From contig VGZI01000004.1 of the NCBI GenBank assembly GCA_016872605.1, positions 40,544 to 104,543 on the forward strand: 64,000 bases of DNA, in the 5' to 3' direction. Positions 63,774 through 64,000 of this stretch are shown here, in pieces; the stretch's first letter is position 1; every line of letters begins with the position of its first letter. Under the pieces are notes generated by a model. That model had not been told where the DNA came from, made no database searches, and saw nothing but the letters and a program-made list of their open reading frames with translations. Position numbers and translations under genes: made by a program. The DNA comes from Planctomycetota bacterium. Lineage in GTDB: Bacteria; Planctomycetota; Planctomycetia; Gemmatales; Gemmataceae.

Positions 63774-64000
63774 GGGGTGTTCCCGCAGTCCTAAGCCTTG
63801 CCGCACATTGATTGCGTTCCATTGGGCGCTCTCCGTCTAAACAACTCGTTCTTCCGCATGCTCTGTGCTTGGCTGTGGGGTGCGATTCACGCACCCAACG
63901 AGACTCCAGCCGACGACCGCTCCTCGTAGTTCAAATATTTTGCAAAAAAAGCAGGAAAAAGTGGACAGCAAAGTCTAGCATAGTTATACTTTAGTCATAC
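63774..64000. other. Non-coding right edge
   Basis: 227 bp with no convincing gene. It contains a degenerate family B palindrome at 63877-63898 (GGGGTGCGATTCACGCACCC) and an A/T-rich end with poly-A near 63943-63960. Confidence 0.5.

Overview
The window is about 60% G+C chromosomal DNA from a bacterium that looks like a member of the Planctomycetes, probably the Gemmatales/Gemmataceae. This is inferred from the gene set: a prepilin-like DUF1559 protein followed by a small lipoprotein, a DUF1501 Tat-exported protein, a membrane Ser/Thr kinase with a WD40 tail, several TPR proteins, ECF sigma/anti-sigma control, ExbB/ExbD modules beside an alpha/alpha-toroid protein, and dense short palindromes between genes. 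There are no rRNA or tRNA genes, CRISPR arrays, prophage or intact insertion sequences. One structural RNA is clear: RNase P RNA on the minus strand near 26 kb.

Layout. 0-13 kb: a Fic AMPylase cut by the left edge, a TPR lipoprotein, a DUF58 protein, enolase, two small membrane proteins, a rhodanese, a GmhB-like phosphatase, a bifunctional acyltransferase/acyl-ACP synthetase, a SPOUT RNA methyltransferase and a large secreted alpha/beta hydrolase. 13-16 kb: a tiny CxxC protein, then an ExbB-ExbD-TPR cluster. 16-24.8 kb: a secreted PA-IL-lectin-like protein, an FGE-like protein, the DUF1559/lipoprotein pair, threonine dehydratase, an amidohydrolase, the ITP/XTP pyrophosphatase and an orphan. 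24.8-26.4 kb: a TetR regulator, a broken GxxExxY gene bounded by inverted repeats, and rnpB. 26.5-34.8 kb: a four-gene membrane cluster (1,229-aa periplasmic protein, ExbD-like protein, membrane protein with a duplicated domain, TonB-like-topology protein ending in an alpha/alpha toroid), closed by a hairpin terminator. This is the best candidate for a poorly described system.

34.8-39.1 kb: an esterase apparently starting at CTG, then lutABC (lactate utilisation) split by a decayed toxin-antitoxin pair. 39.2-44.2 kb (minus): an operon of ECF sigma factor, anti-sigma factor, a VTT (TVP38/TMEM64) membrane protein with a large extracytoplasmic extension, and a mercuric-reductase-like flavoprotein. 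44.4-54 kb: citrate synthase, a GT39 glycosyltransferase, a CorC/HlyC-type protein, a CDF transporter, the WD40 kinase and an exported EEP phosphodiesterase. 54-64 kb: a small anchored protein, a 769-aa TPR protein, a 1,014-aa GH38-like protein, a polysaccharide-export lipoprotein, the DUF1501 protein and a stand-alone LuxR-type HTH protein.

The second theme is the spacers. At least eight different palindrome families (arms 10-60 nt) fill many intergenic gaps. One copy lies in frame inside the RNA methyltransferase gene, and a related stem seems to form the P12 helix of RNase P RNA. Starts were chosen from Shine-Dalgarno sites, signal peptides and family lengths; several genes are shorter than their longest open frame because the extension runs through a palindrome.
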